Assembly: GCF_002252505.1 (NCBI RefSeq)
Contig: NZ_NNRL01000143.1
Coordinates: 1 to 64,000 of the forward strand
Direction: 5' to 3'
Length of the DNA stretch: 64,000 nt
From: Brucella grignonensis
Lineage (GTDB): Bacteria > Pseudomonadota > Alphaproteobacteria > Rhizobiales > Rhizobiaceae
The notes under the pieces are model-generated. The model saw only the letters and a list, made by a program, of their open reading frames with translations. It made no database searches and had not been told where the DNA came from. Both the position numbers and the translations under genes were made by a program. Below are positions 54,827 to 63,443 of this stretch, in pieces (positions within the stretch are counted from its first letter, which is position 1; each line of letters starts with the position of its first letter).

Positions 54827-55051
54827 ATGCGTGCTAGATCATCGATTTCAGAGATTGACGCCCAGATTGAGAAACTACGCGAAAAACGCCGTGGAATTCT
54901 GGCGAAGGCCAATGAACGCTTTGCACGCGCCGCGGCAAAGGCGGGGCTGGCGGAACTAGAAATATCCGACAACGAACTCGACGCCATCTTCGAGGAGATC
55001 GCCGCGCGATTTCGCAAAAGCGGCAAGGGGCCTTCAGCGGCATCTGCTTAA
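54827..55051 (+). CDS. traC: Conjugal transfer protein TraC
   Basis: 74 aa small basic/acidic helical protein (SEIDAQIEKLREKRRGILAKA) matching rhizobial TraC, an accessory relaxosome protein. First of traC-traD-traG, directly right of oriT. GGAAAAGTGAG precedes the ATG. Confidence 0.8.
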   Translation: MRARSSISEIDAQIEKLREKRRGILAKANERFARAAAKAGLAELEISDNELDAIFEEIAARFRKSGKGPSAASA

Positions 55052-55076
55052 GCGCCTCGATCGGCGCATTCTGGGT

Positions 55077-55388
55077 ATGGAGAGAAGGCGGCGGCAGGCA
55101 ATGACCGAAGACCGAAAAAAGGACGCCCGCGAAAAGATCACGCTCGGCGGGCTGGTGGTGAAGGCCGGTCTGCGGCAGGCCGACCGCGCTTTCTTGCTGG
55201 GTGTGCTTCTGGAGGCTGCGACCGTTCGAGTGGGATCACCCGAGCACCATCGCCTGAAGGCCAAAGGCGGCATGGCCTTCCAGCGCGATCGGCTGGACGC
55301 GGCGGAAGCCGGACCGCCTGTCGGCGATCATTCTGAAAACTCCACGGGCGACCAAGCGCCAACGAGAGGCGCCGGACATGGCAACTAA
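55077..55388 (+). CDS. traD: Conjugal transfer protein TraD
   Basis: 103 aa. KKDAREKITLGGLVVKAGLRQADRAFLLGVLLEAA is the conserved core of rhizobial TraD. An ATG at 55101 (MTEDRKK) is a likely alternative start. It overlaps traG by 11 bases. The tail after residue ~60 is low-complexity. Confidence 0.78.
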   Translation: MERRRRQAMTEDRKKDAREKITLGGLVVKAGLRQADRAFLLGVLLEAATVRVGSPEHHRLKAKGGMAFQRDRLDAAEAGPPVGDHSENSTGDQAPTRGAGHGN

Positions 55389-57294
55389 GACCATACTGAA
55401 GCCAGCGCTATTGTGGGCAATCCTGCCTGTCGCTGTCACCGCGATCACGCTGGTGATCACATCGTACAGATGGCAAGGGATGGCGGCGGCGTTCTCGACG
55501 GGTAATGCATATTGGTTCCTGCGCTCCGCGCCGGTTGCCAACCTGCTCTTTGGTCCGATTGCGGGGCTGATCACCGTCCTCGCCCTGCCGATGCATCGCC
55601 GGCGGCCAGTGGCTTTTGCGAACCTGATCTGCTTTCTGGGCGTCGCCAGCTTTTACGCTCTGCGCGAGTATGCGCGCCTGTCCCCATCCGTAGAGAGCGG
55701 CGCGGTGACGTGGGACGAAGTCCTGTCTTATCTCGACTTCTTCGCCGTCATTGCCGCAGCGGGCGGTTTCGTCATCGTTGCAGTTTCGGCACGGGTATCG
55801 GTCGTGGTGTCCGATCCGGTGAGGCGTGCGAAGCGCGGAACCTTTGGTGACGCAGATTGGCTCACCATGTCAGCGGCCGGAAAGCTGTTTCCGCCAGACG
55901 GCGAGATCGTCGTCGGTGAGCGCTACCGTGTCGACAAGGAGACGGTCCGCGACGTGCCATTCGACCCAACCGACGGGGAAACGTGGGGCAGCGGCGGGAC
56001 AGTGCCGTTACTCACCTACAAGCAGGATTTCGATTCCACACATATGTTGTTCTTTGCTGGATCAGGCGGGTTCAAGACGACGAGCAATGTCGTTCCGACG
56101 GCGCTGCGTTACACCGGGCCGTTGATCTGCCTCGACCCATCGACGGAGGTAGCGCCGATGGTCGTCGAGCATCGGACCCGCAAGCTCGGCCGGGAATGCA
56201 TGGTGCTCGATCCCGCAAACCCCGTCACAGGTTTCAACGTCCTCGATTGGATCGAAACCTCGAAACACAAGGAAGAGGATATCGTCGCCGTGGCGCATAT
56301 GCTGCTGTCGGAAAGCGCGCGTTTCGAATCCTCGACCGGCAGTTATTTCCAGAACCAGGCACACAACCTCTTGACGGGTTTACTTGCCCACGTCGTGCTG
56401 TCCCCGGAGTATGCCGGGCGGCGATCGTTGCGCAGTTTGCGCCAGATCGTCTCGGAGCCGGAGCCTTCGGTTCTCGCCATGCTGCGCGACATACAGGCGA
56501 CATCGCAGTCCGCCTTCATCCGCGAGACGCTGGGCGTTTTCACCAACATGACCGAGCAGACATTCTCCGGGGTCTATTCGACGGCATCGAAGGATACGCA
56601 ATGGCTGTCGCTTGATGATTACGCCGCACTGGTCTGCGGTCGTTCGTTCAAATCGAGCGACATCGTTGCCGGGGGAAAGGACGTGTTCCTCAATATCCCG
56701 GCGGCGATCTTGCGCTCCTATCCAGGGATCGGGCGGGTGATTATCGGCTCGCTGATCAACGCAATGACGCAGGCCGACGGCGCGTTCAAGCGTCGCGCCC
56801 TGTTCATGCTCGATGAAGTGGATTTGCTCGGCTACATGCGGGTGCTCGAGGAGGCGCGCGACCGTGGGCGCAAGTACGGGATCACGCTGATGCTGATGTA
56901 CCAGTCCGTCGGCCAGCTCGAACGGCATTTTGGCAAGGACGGCGCGACGTCGTGGATCGATGGCTGCGCTTTTGCCTCCTATGCTGCGATCAAGGCCCTG
57001 GAAACGGCGCGCAACGTTTCGGCGCAATGCGGCGAGATGACCGTCGAGGTCGAGGGCAAATCCCGCAATGTCGGTTGGAGCAATTCCAACAGCGGCAATC
57101 GCAAATCGGAAAGTCTCAATCTGCAGCGTAGGCCGCTGATCATGCCGCATGAGATCACGCAGCAGATGCGCAAGGACGAGCAGATCATCATCGTGCAGGG
57201 ACACGATCCGATCCGCTGCGGGCGAGCAATCTACTTCCGGAGAAAGGACATGGATGCCAAGGCTAACCCAAACAGGTTCGTCAAGTCGAGCTGA
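55378..57294 (+). CDS. traG: Type IV coupling protein TraG (VirD4 family)
   Basis: 638 aa. Three N-terminal membrane helices precede a VirD4-type ATPase: Walker A-like AGSGGFKTTS, the EDIVAVAHML region, Walker B LFMLDEVDLLG and LMYQSVGQLERHFG. It recruits the TraA-DNA complex to the VirB channel. Intact. Confidence 0.93.
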   Translation: MATKTILKPALLWAILPVAVTAITLVITSYRWQGMAAAFSTGNAYWFLRSAPVANLLFGPIAGLITVLALPMHRRRPVAFANLICFLGVASFYALREYARLSPSVESGAVTWDEVLSYLDFFAVIAAAGGFVIVAVSARVSVVVSDPVRRAKRGTFGDADWLTMSAAGKLFPPDGEIVVGERYRVDKETVRDVPFDPTDGETWGSGGTVPLLTYKQDFDSTHMLFFAGSGGFKTTSNVVPTALRYTGPLICLDPSTEVAPMVVEHRTRKLGRECMVLDPANPVTGFNVLDWIETSKHKEEDIVAVAHMLLSESARFESSTGSYFQNQAHNLLTGLLAHVVLSPEYAGRRSLRSLRQIVSEPEPSVLAMLRDIQATSQSAFIRETLGVFTNMTEQTFSGVYSTASKDTQWLSLDDYAALVCGRSFKSSDIVAGGKDVFLNIPAAILRSYPGIGRVIIGSLINAMTQADGAFKRRALFMLDEVDLLGYMRVLEEARDRGRKYGITLMLMYQSVGQLERHFGKDGATSWIDGCAFASYAAIKALETARNVSAQCGEMTVEVEGKSRNVGWSNSNSGNRKSESLNLQRRPLIMPHEITQQMRKDEQIIIVQGHDPIRCGRAIYFRRKDMDAKANPNRFVKSS

Positions 57295-57550
57295 CCGGCT
57301 CTTCGCTGCCCTGGTCGAGCGTGTCATATTCTGCGTTCGTCGGCCAATGAGTGCTGTGCATGAGAGAGAGAGCCGCCTCAATGGCCTTCTGCGCCCCAAC
57401 CAAATCCAAGCGGCGCATGGATGGGTCGGAATAGATGCCGTACCCGTTGACGATCCGGCCGTTAAAGCCGCCTTGAAGTCGATCAAGCGCTATCCCGACC
57501 TGATCCTGAATCTGGTCTGTTGCGTCTGCCGCCTTGGTGATGTTCGACAT
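57281..57550 (-). CDS. Small hypothetical plasmid protein
   Basis: 89 aa, no recognised family. An N-terminal helix (TDQIQDQVGIALDRLQGGFNGRIVNGYGIY) is followed by a second helical part. AAGGAG sits eight bases before the ATG at 57550. Its end overlaps traG by 14 bases, convergently. Likely co-transcribed with the membrane-protein gene upstream. Confidence 0.6.
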   Translation of the reverse strand: MSNITKAADATDQIQDQVGIALDRLQGGFNGRIVNGYGIYSDPSMRRLDLVGAQKAIEAALSLMHSTHWPTNAEYDTLDQGSEEPVSST

Positions 57551-57604
57551 GCGGCGATCTCCTTGAATGGTCTTTCTTTGAAGTCTGCGGGTGCGGTCAG
57601 CGGG

Positions 57605-58015
57605 CTAGCGACCATTTCCTGCCGTTGGCGATTGCCGATAGCGTTCGAATGGATCTTCCGCGCCTGGAGGCGCGAACCAGCCGAGGAAGAGATTATAGCC
57701 GAGCGCGAATGCGAACATGCCGAAAGCCGAGGACAAGAAGAACCACCATGGCATCGGAGCCGCGTTCGGATTGACGAAGACCCCGAGCGAGACGGGAAGC
57801 ATGACGAACCCGGCGAGAACGAGAAAGCCGGTGAAGGCACGAAATGCGCAGGCGACGAAATAGAGCAGATGCCATGTGGCGTAGAAGCCAGCGCGCCCGA
57901 TCGCCTCAAGCATATTGAACGGCAATGCGATGAGGAAGGGCATCGGGCGCAAACGGGTCGAACGATCGCCAGGGACAGCGTCGAAGGCTTGGTCGGCATT
58001 TGTAGGATCTCGCAT
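57605..58015 (-). CDS. Small inner-membrane protein
   Basis: 136 aa with three to four hydrophobic helices (LPFNMLEAIGRAGFYATWHLLYF, AFTGFLVLAGFVMLPVSLGVF, WWFFLSSAFGMFAFALGYNLF). The ATG at 58015 follows AAAGGACAAGG; a start at 58042 is possible. Family unknown. Divergent from the DUF1173 gene across a 150-base AT-rich spacer. Confidence 0.65.
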   Translation of the reverse strand: MRDPTNADQAFDAVPGDRSTRLRPMPFLIALPFNMLEAIGRAGFYATWHLLYFVACAFRAFTGFLVLAGFVMLPVSLGVFVNPNAAPMPWWFFLSSAFGMFAFALGYNLFLGWFAPPGAEDPFERYRQSPTAGNGR

Positions 58016-58166
58016 GCCTTGTCCTTTCGCGGAGAGCTTCATTGTACCTGAAATTGGAAAAATGAGAATCGACAGAGTTCAACTGACACAACAAAAAAAC
58101 CAGCAAAAATAGCTTTGAGCCTGAAGGGGAGACTATTCGGATGATTATCGCTGGAAGCGAAAGACC

Positions 58167-59364
58167 ATGAGCCGGCATATCCGCATGGGCGGGATTGATG
58201 TTGATGTCGGAGATACCGCGCTCGACGATCGATTGGCGGATGCCTATTCGCACCGTGAACATCCTCTTTGCCTCTGCCAGGCAGAAGGCGTGCCGATGTA
58301 TATCGCGCGGTTTGAAGACCGCCATATCCTGAAGCGGATGCCGGGCACCGGGGCGCAGCACGCGCCCGACTGCGAGTCCTACGAGCCGCCATCCGACCTT
58401 TCGGGCCTGAGCGCAGTTGAGGGCGAGGCAATCATCGAGAATGTCGAAACCCGGCACGACGGCCCTGAAGCTCGGGTTCAGCCTTTCGAAGCTCGGCGGG
58501 CGGACTGCACCCTCGATTGGTGACAACGCTGATCCGGGCGACGTCAGAACCGACGGTGCCCGATTGTCCTTGAAGGCGATGCTGCATTTCCTGTGGGACC
58601 GGGCACAGTTTAATCGCTGGCGTCCGGCGATGGCCGGCCGGCGCAATTGGGGGGTGGTCCGCAAGTTCCTGATCGAGGCAGCGTCGAGTTCGAGCGCCAA
58701 GGGAAAGCCGCTTTCGGACACGGTCTACATCCCGGAAATGTTCGACCCAGAGCGGGCCGACGCAATCGTTCAGCGCCGCCAGGCATTTCTGAGCAGAGCG
58801 GTGCAGTCGCAGGGCAATCGCCGTTCACTCGCGATTCTGATCGGAGAGGTGAAGGAGATACAGCCGGCCCGGTCTGGTTCACGACTGATCGTCAAACACG
58901 CCCCTCGGTATCCGTTCATGCTGGCCGAGGACGTCAACCGTCGTATGAACAAGGTGTTCGCACGAGAGCTTGCGCTTTGGGACGCAAGCCCGGACTCACA
59001 TCTCATCGCCGCGGCAACATTCGGCGTCGGTCTTTCTGGTATTGCAGCGGTCGAGGCCATCGCGCTGATGACGGTCAGCGAAAAGTGGATTCCGTTCGAG
59101 AGCCAATACGAAGGCATGCTGCTTGACGCGCTCATCAAGCGAGGCTCGATCTTCATGAAAGGCCTGCGGTACAATCTGACGCCGACACAGCCGATGGCGA
59201 GTATCGTGCTGACCGTGAATAAGGCGGAGCCCATTGCGATGTACATCGTGCCCGACGATGCAGACTGCGCGTATCACGACAGCCTTGCTCTGCTCGTCTC
59301 GGAGAGCGAAATGCCGTCGTGGATTTGGGATATCGCTAACGGCCCAATGCCCGATCTTCCCTGA
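58167..59364 (+). pseudogene. DUF1173 gene split by a one-base frameshift
   Basis: The first part (58167-58523 frame) reads HPLCLCQAEGVPMYIARF, LKRMPGTG and DCESYEPPSDLSGL; the second (58417-59364 frame) continues with TTALKLGFSLSKLGGR, GRRNWGVVRKFLIEAA, YIPEMF and KGLRYNL. Together they cover a normal ~400-aa DUF1173 protein. Removing one C from CCC at 58450-58452 restores ...NVETGTTALKLGF.... It is a real mutation or an error in a short C run. DUF1173 is common near tra genes; function unknown. Confidence 0.8.
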
Positions 59365-59776
59365 TGAAGGGAAGCGGCGGTTCACCGTCCACGCACAGTT
59401 CAGAGTCTGCGAAGGTATCGGCACAGCGCCTCATCGCGAGAGGTTCGTCGCCCGCATGGGGCGAAACCGCGCAGCGGGTTCGATGAGCGCAGCGAGCAGA
59501 GCCGTGCCCGCAGGGCCTCGCCCAACATCTTCCCTGCCAGCAACCTTTAGGCCTTCGATCGGAAAGGGATCTCCCTCGCTTCCTTGAGATAAGCCGATAT
59601 CGACGTATGGCGCGCGCAGTTATGGGGCGAGATGCTGATCGAGGAACGGCCCCCTCATCGATGTATGGACCACGGCATATCTGATGGTCTGATCCATCAC
59701 CAAAATGAATCGGCCGTGGGAAACCGATTCATAGAAGTCGTTAGACCCCGTATTCGAACAGCGCGATTCTCTTCCG
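59365..59776. other. Intergenic region upstream of the WGR gene, with two inverted repeats
   Basis: 412 bases without a supported gene. It contains TGATGG/CCATCA around 59680-59700 and a larger repeat at 59705-59732 close to the WGR start. Confidence 0.5.
59705..59732. promoter_or_regulatory. Inverted repeat, possible operator of the WGR gene
   Basis: ATGAATCGG (59705-59713), ten-base spacer, CCGATTCAT (59724-59732); perfect nine-base arms 44 bases before the WGR start. Confidence 0.45.
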
Positions 59777-60061
59777 ATGATCGTGCAACCCTACCAGCTT
59801 TACGTCGAACGGATGGATCCCACGAAAAACATGGCCCGGTTTTATGCCATGTCGATCGAGGCGACCTTGTTTGGGGACGTCTGCCTGACCCGCAGATGGG
59901 GGCGCATAGGCGCGCGTGGCCAATCCATGCAACATCATTTCAGTAAAGAAGACGACGCGGTGCAGCTCTTCCTGGAGCTGCTGCGCAACAAACGCGAGCG
60001 TGGGTACGGCCCGCAAACGTGCGGCCAGCAGCATAGTCGCCGGGCTCGGCGAACCTCATAG
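59777..60061 (+). CDS. WGR-domain protein
   Basis: 94 aa. VERMDPTKNMARFYAMSIEATLFGDVCLTRRWGRIGARGQ is a WGR domain, including the Trp-Gly-Arg signature. Single-domain WGR proteins are frequent on rhizobial plasmids; they probably bind nucleic acid. No clear ribosome site. The stop lies inside a strong hairpin. Confidence 0.82.
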   Translation: MIVQPYQLYVERMDPTKNMARFYAMSIEATLFGDVCLTRRWGRIGARGQSMQHHFSKEDDAVQLFLELLRNKRERGYGPQTCGQQHSRRARRTS

Positions 60062-60087
60062 GCCGGTCGATCCGGCCTATGAGGTTC
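60051..60087. terminator. Strong bidirectional hairpin between convergent genes
   Basis: Perfect 16-bp arms (GAACCTCATAGGCCGG, 60051-60066, and its complement 60072-60087) around TCGAT. It covers the WGR stop codon and lies before the end of the small minus-strand gene. No T-run, yet the position is that of a shared terminator. Confidence 0.65.
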
Positions 60088-60107
60088 TATTGCAGGGCGA
60101 AAGCCTC

Positions 60108-60272
60108 CTAGAAAGGAGGCTCCGCAAGCATGATCGCTTCTTGCTCGGCCCAAATGGTTTCACGCTCAGCAAGGGCGAGCTCCAGCGCGGCCTCGATCTC
60201 GCGACGCTCGCCGCGATAGACAGCGTTCCGCAGCTCGGCGCGCAATTCCTCGATTACCTGATCGATCGACAT
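60108..60272 (-). CDS. Very small helical protein
   Basis: 54 aa (MSIDQVIEELRAELRNAVYRG...), almost all helical and acidic. AAGGAG lies six bases before ATG 60272, which decides this start over an in-frame codon further up. No recognised family. Confidence 0.55.
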   Translation of the reverse strand: MSIDQVIEELRAELRNAVYRGERREIEAALELALAERETIWAEQEAIMLAEPPF

Positions 60273-60532
60273 CTTCGTCTCCTTGACGTTTTTGAAAGAT
60301 GTCACCGGCGGTCATGGTGAGCCGGAGGGGTCAAGGTTCGCGGCACGCGACCGGCGGAGCCGGCAAGTGGGGGAGCCGAAATGCGGAGCATTTTGGGGGT
60401 ACCACGAAGACCTTGGGGCCTTCGGATCGCCATGGCATCCTCGGACGATCTGAGCAGACTTCCCCACACACGGGTGGCGCCAAGAAGTCGGGACCAGGCT
60501 CGATGCCTGGTTTCGGCTTGATCAGACGCAGG

Positions 60533-60560
60533 AGGAACCCCGCCTGCGCGGCGGGGTCCT
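60533..60560 (-). terminator. Hairpin after the DUF736 gene
   Basis: AGGA-CCCCGCC and GGCGGGG-TCCT pair (11 pairs, one bulged A at 60537, loop TGCGC), 13 bases past the DUF736 stop on the minus strand. No T-run. The remaining bases 60306-60532 hold no supported gene. Confidence 0.5.
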
Positions 60561-60573
60561 CTGTCGGGGCCGA

Positions 60574-60882
60574 TCAGTCCCGGTTGGGGCGGGACCAGAT
60601 CAGTTGGAGACCTTCCTCGCCTTCCACCTCGATCAGGGTGGCGTAGATCGGGGCGGGGAAGCTCGGGTCATCCAGCTTGACGGAGAGGTAGTCGCGGCCT
60701 TCGCCGGAGACCTTCTGCCAGGCGGCGCCGAGTTCGACATTGCCGGAGAAGATGCGGAAGTGCGGTCCCTTGTCGGAGGGGTTTTCGATGCGGACCAGCT
60801 TGGCCTTGACGTTGAGGTTGAGGGTCTTGATCGAACCGCTGAAGCCATTGCCCGTGGAAGCGAAGGTGCCGATGGTAGCCAT
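60574..60882 (-). CDS. DUF736 family protein
   Basis: 102 aa. [40 protein letters not shown] and [18 protein letters not shown] are the DUF736 core. It is one of the commonest accessory proteins of alphaproteobacterial conjugative plasmids; function unknown. ATG 60882 is chosen because upstream in-frame residues are not conserved-looking; AAGGAATG precedes it. Confidence 0.9.
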   Translation of the reverse strand: MATIGTFASTGNGFSGSIKTLNLNVKAKLVRIENPSDKGPHFRIFSGNVELGAAWQKVSGEGRDYLSVKLDDPSFPAPIYATLIEVEGEEGLQLIWSRPNRD

Positions 60883-60892
60883 GTGTCTCATT

Positions 60893-61577
60893 CCTTTTTT
60901 GTTCGGGCCGCGCCCATCGCGACCTCGATGACGGTCGAAGGACCGGAGGCGATCGACCGGCACCCGCGGGGCTGGAACGAAGTGGAAGGCGGCCGGGAGA
61001 GACTTTGTTGGTGCGCGAGGAATGGCGGCACAGCCGTCAGGGGAAGAAAGTCTCGAAGGCCGTTGCCGGGACAAGATCGAGAACCCGTGCAAACGGGGGC
61101 GTCCTTCGGTCAGACCAGTCACATCGAGGACGCAGATGGACGTGGCCTTTGTGGAAAGTTGAATGAAGACCGGCGTTTCCGTCGTCGGCGTGAACCCCGA
61201 GGCATGGCGATCGGTCGCAAATGAGCCTCCCGGCTTCCAGACAGGCTATGCAAAGACCTGAGCCCCGGACAGGGTTTCGCACCCACGATCCCTCAACCGC
61301 CATGAACCCGGGGATCCTGCGGAAGGTCCGGACGCTGACTTCGCTACACGCCCAGTCAGGCTGACCACGCGCTGAAATCAAGCTGCGCCTCTGGCGCACT
61401 ATATCGGGAAGGCGGCCGGCAACCGCGCATCCGGCTCTCGTTTCACACGGGACCGGTCCGATAGAGAAGTCCGTGCAGGCGGGGATACCCGGCGGCAGGC
61501 CTTGGTGTCCTATCGTTGACACGACGATCGACCGGACGGGAACGGGTGACCCGGATCGAAACGGAAAACGTCTCGCT
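60893..61577. other. Long region without a supported gene
   Basis: 685 bases between DUF736 and vapC. Open frames here are Arg/Ser/Pro-rich and look like shadows. No repeat or RNA gene was recognised. It probably holds promoters and decayed sequence. Confidence 0.4.
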
Positions 61578-61982
61578 TCAGGGGACCGCGGTGAGATCGG
61601 TCTGCCGGAACTCGTCGGCCGTGGCAAGAATTGGCACCGCGAAATATTTCGCGCATGCGTAATGCAGGCAATCGCCGAGGTTGAGACCATGGCGCCCGGA
61701 GCGATACCGATGTGCGGCGGAGAGCGCCAGCTTTGTGGTTTCGGACGCGGGCGGCAGATCCCTGATTTCGATGCCGCGCTCGTCAAGAAACTCGACCACG
61801 ATCGGCTCAACCTCGGATACGGCGAGAGCGAACTTGTCGGGGCGCGCAAGACCAAGGACCGCCTCCAGTACGGCGACCGGAGAGGTAAATGCACCCTTCC
61901 CGGAAGCGAGCGCATCGGAGACGCGCTTTGCTTCCGGCTCGTCGGACATCACGGCAATGATCGCGCACGCGTCGACGAACAT
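61578..61982 (-). CDS. vapC: VapC-type PIN-domain ribonuclease toxin
   Basis: 134 aa. MFVDACAII supplies the first acidic residue of the PIN site; further acidic residues are in the central part and in HGLNLGDCLHYA. VapC toxins cut tRNA or rRNA. Start and antitoxin stop share a base (TAATG at 61980-61984). Confidence 0.88.
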   Translation of the reverse strand: MFVDACAIIAVMSDEPEAKRVSDALASGKGAFTSPVAVLEAVLGLARPDKFALAVSEVEPIVVEFLDERGIEIRDLPPASETTKLALSAAHRYRSGRHGLNLGDCLHYACAKYFAVPILATADEFRQTDLTAVP

Positions 61983-62227
61983 TATTTCGATTCCCACATC
62001 TCGTCAAAAGCCTCGCGCGGAAGCGGCATCTTCGCCGCTTTGCGCAGCGCCACACCATGCTTCTCACGAAGACGCGCGGCGGTCTGAAGCGGGCTTTCGG
62101 CAACACGGCGGCGCTCGATCGCCTCCTTCATGGCGATGACGATCGCGTCGGTGATGCTCACACCGGCCATATGAGCGAACCGGCGGGTAAGCGCATCCGC
62201 CTCCGGATTGTTGACATTGATCGGCAT
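61982..62227 (-). CDS. vapB: VapB-type antitoxin
   Basis: 81 aa. The N-terminal MPINVNNPEADALTRRFAHMAGVSITDAIVIAMKEAI is the ribbon-helix-helix/PSK-type DNA-binding part; the C-terminus would wrap VapC. GGAG precedes the ATG. It binds, by analogy, the inverted repeat at 62257-62282. Confidence 0.87.
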   Translation of the reverse strand: MPINVNNPEADALTRRFAHMAGVSITDAIVIAMKEAIERRRVAESPLQTAARLREKHGVALRKAAKMPLPREAFDEMWESK

Positions 62228-62256
62228 GGAGCCTCCGTGTAGATAATTTTTCCCGT

Positions 62257-62282
62257 GAATGTAGATGCTCTAGTCTACATTC
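62257..62282. promoter_or_regulatory. vapBC operator
   Basis: GAATGTAGA (62257-62265), eight-base spacer, TCTACATTC (62274-62282): perfect nine-base arms 30 bases upstream of vapB. A further GTAGAT half-site lies at 62239-62244. The following 62283-62600 holds no supported gene. Confidence 0.65.
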
Positions 62283-62600
62283 GCAAGGTTCCTGATCTCG
62301 AAGGGAGCTGCCGCGTCTCCGGGACCGAGCGGTCGATGGACCTGCTGCGTCGCATTCTGGAACCATCCGGTCCAGCCCCATATCATCTTGCTTCTTCCCC
62401 GGCGCCCGGATCGGGAATCGGTCCCACTTCGCGATGTCAATCGTGACCCAGCCGTCGAATGGGTGAAGATTGCCGCTGTGCAGGACCGAATCCTGATACC
62501 TGACGGCCCAGCGGCAACCACGGGCAGCAGTGATCGCCGGAAAGACGAATGATCGCCATACGGAGCGCGACAGGGCAGAAGTCCGGCTTGGGTACAACCC

Positions 62601-62615
62601 TTAAGTTTACCTTAA
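62601..62615. promoter_or_regulatory. CtrA-type box upstream of the YggS gene
   Basis: TTAAGTTTACCTTAA, exact TTAA-N7-TTAA inside CCTTAAG/CTTAAGG, 97 bases before the gene at 62712. Confidence 0.45.
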
Positions 62616-62711
62616 GGTGGGCTGTTACGATCTAGAAGAAAGCTTATCGACGAATTGGGAAGCGTGGGTATTTTCTGCTGATGCGCCGACATTCTTGAAG
62701 AGGGGATTGTA

Positions 62712-63377
62712 ATGACGCTCTCAAGCATCCTTCCTCAGATCGCTGACGCCGAACGTAGCTGCGGCCGACGGAGCGGTTCAGTTACTGTAGTTGCGGTTTC
62801 CAAGCTTCAGCCACTTGATAGGGTGCAAGCGGCGCTGGCAGCCGGTCATCGAGAATTTGGCGAGAACTACGTAAAGGAGGCCGCGGAAAAGTGGCCCTTG
62901 CTTCGCGCAAAGTATCCGGACACTCGGCTCCACCTGATTGGCCCACTTCAGTCCAACAAGGCAAAGGCGGCAGTGGGATTGTTTGACGCGATTCACAGTA
63001 TTGACAGAATTTCTTTGGCTGTCGCCTTGGCGAAGTCTGTTCAGGCAAGTGGCACATGTCCGCAGTTGTTTGTTCAGATCAATACGGGTGGTGAACCACA
63101 GAAGGCAGGTATCGCTAGCGGTGCTGCAGATCAGTTCATCGCCGAGTGCCAGCGGTTAGACCTTCGGGTATTGGGTTTGATGTGCATCCCACCATCCGGA
63201 CAGGAGCCGATTCCCCATTTCCAAATGCTTGCTGATATTGCCGCCCGGAACGGTTTGTATGGCTTGTCGATGGGAATGAGTGGTGACTTTAAGGCCGCCA
63301 TATCACTTGGCGCAACCCATGTACGTATCGGTTCTGCCGTTTTTGGAGAACGCAGTACGAAAGAGCCTAAGGAGTAA
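62712..63377 (+). CDS. YggS/PLPBP-family pyridoxal-phosphate-binding protein
   Basis: 221 aa. VVAVSKLQP holds the PLP lysine (Lys31); FGENYVKEAAEKW, HLIGPLQSNKAKAA, SIDR, QINTGGEPQKAG, LMCIP and SMGMSGDF..AI..GATHVRIGSAVFG are all family motifs. Such proteins keep PLP homeostasis and lack an enzyme activity. A plasmid copy next to an unknown gene 66 bases on may serve a dedicated biosynthetic pathway (inference). Confidence 0.9.
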   Translation: MTLSSILPQIADAERSCGRRSGSVTVVAVSKLQPLDRVQAALAAGHREFGENYVKEAAEKWPLLRAKYPDTRLHLIGPLQSNKAKAAVGLFDAIHSIDRISLAVALAKSVQASGTCPQLFVQINTGGEPQKAGIASGAADQFIAECQRLDLRVLGLMCIPPSGQEPIPHFQMLADIAARNGLYGLSMGMSGDFKAAISLGATHVRIGSAVFGERSTKEPKE

Positions 63378-63443
63378 GTGCCGGGCGCAATTAGAACAAT
63401 GGCACAAGATCCAAGACGCCAAATAAGTGAAGGGGGAGGATCC

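Noticed and set aside
61037-61915. 292-aa open frame on the minus strand across 61.0-61.9 kb
   Set aside because: Arg/Ser/Pro-rich, no motifs, no ribosome site, and it runs over the vapC gene in another frame.
62064-62597. 177-aa open frame on the minus strand with a PFDGWVTIDIAKWDRFP stretch
   Set aside because: It overlaps vapB and changes character along its length; at best a gene remnant, not supportable.
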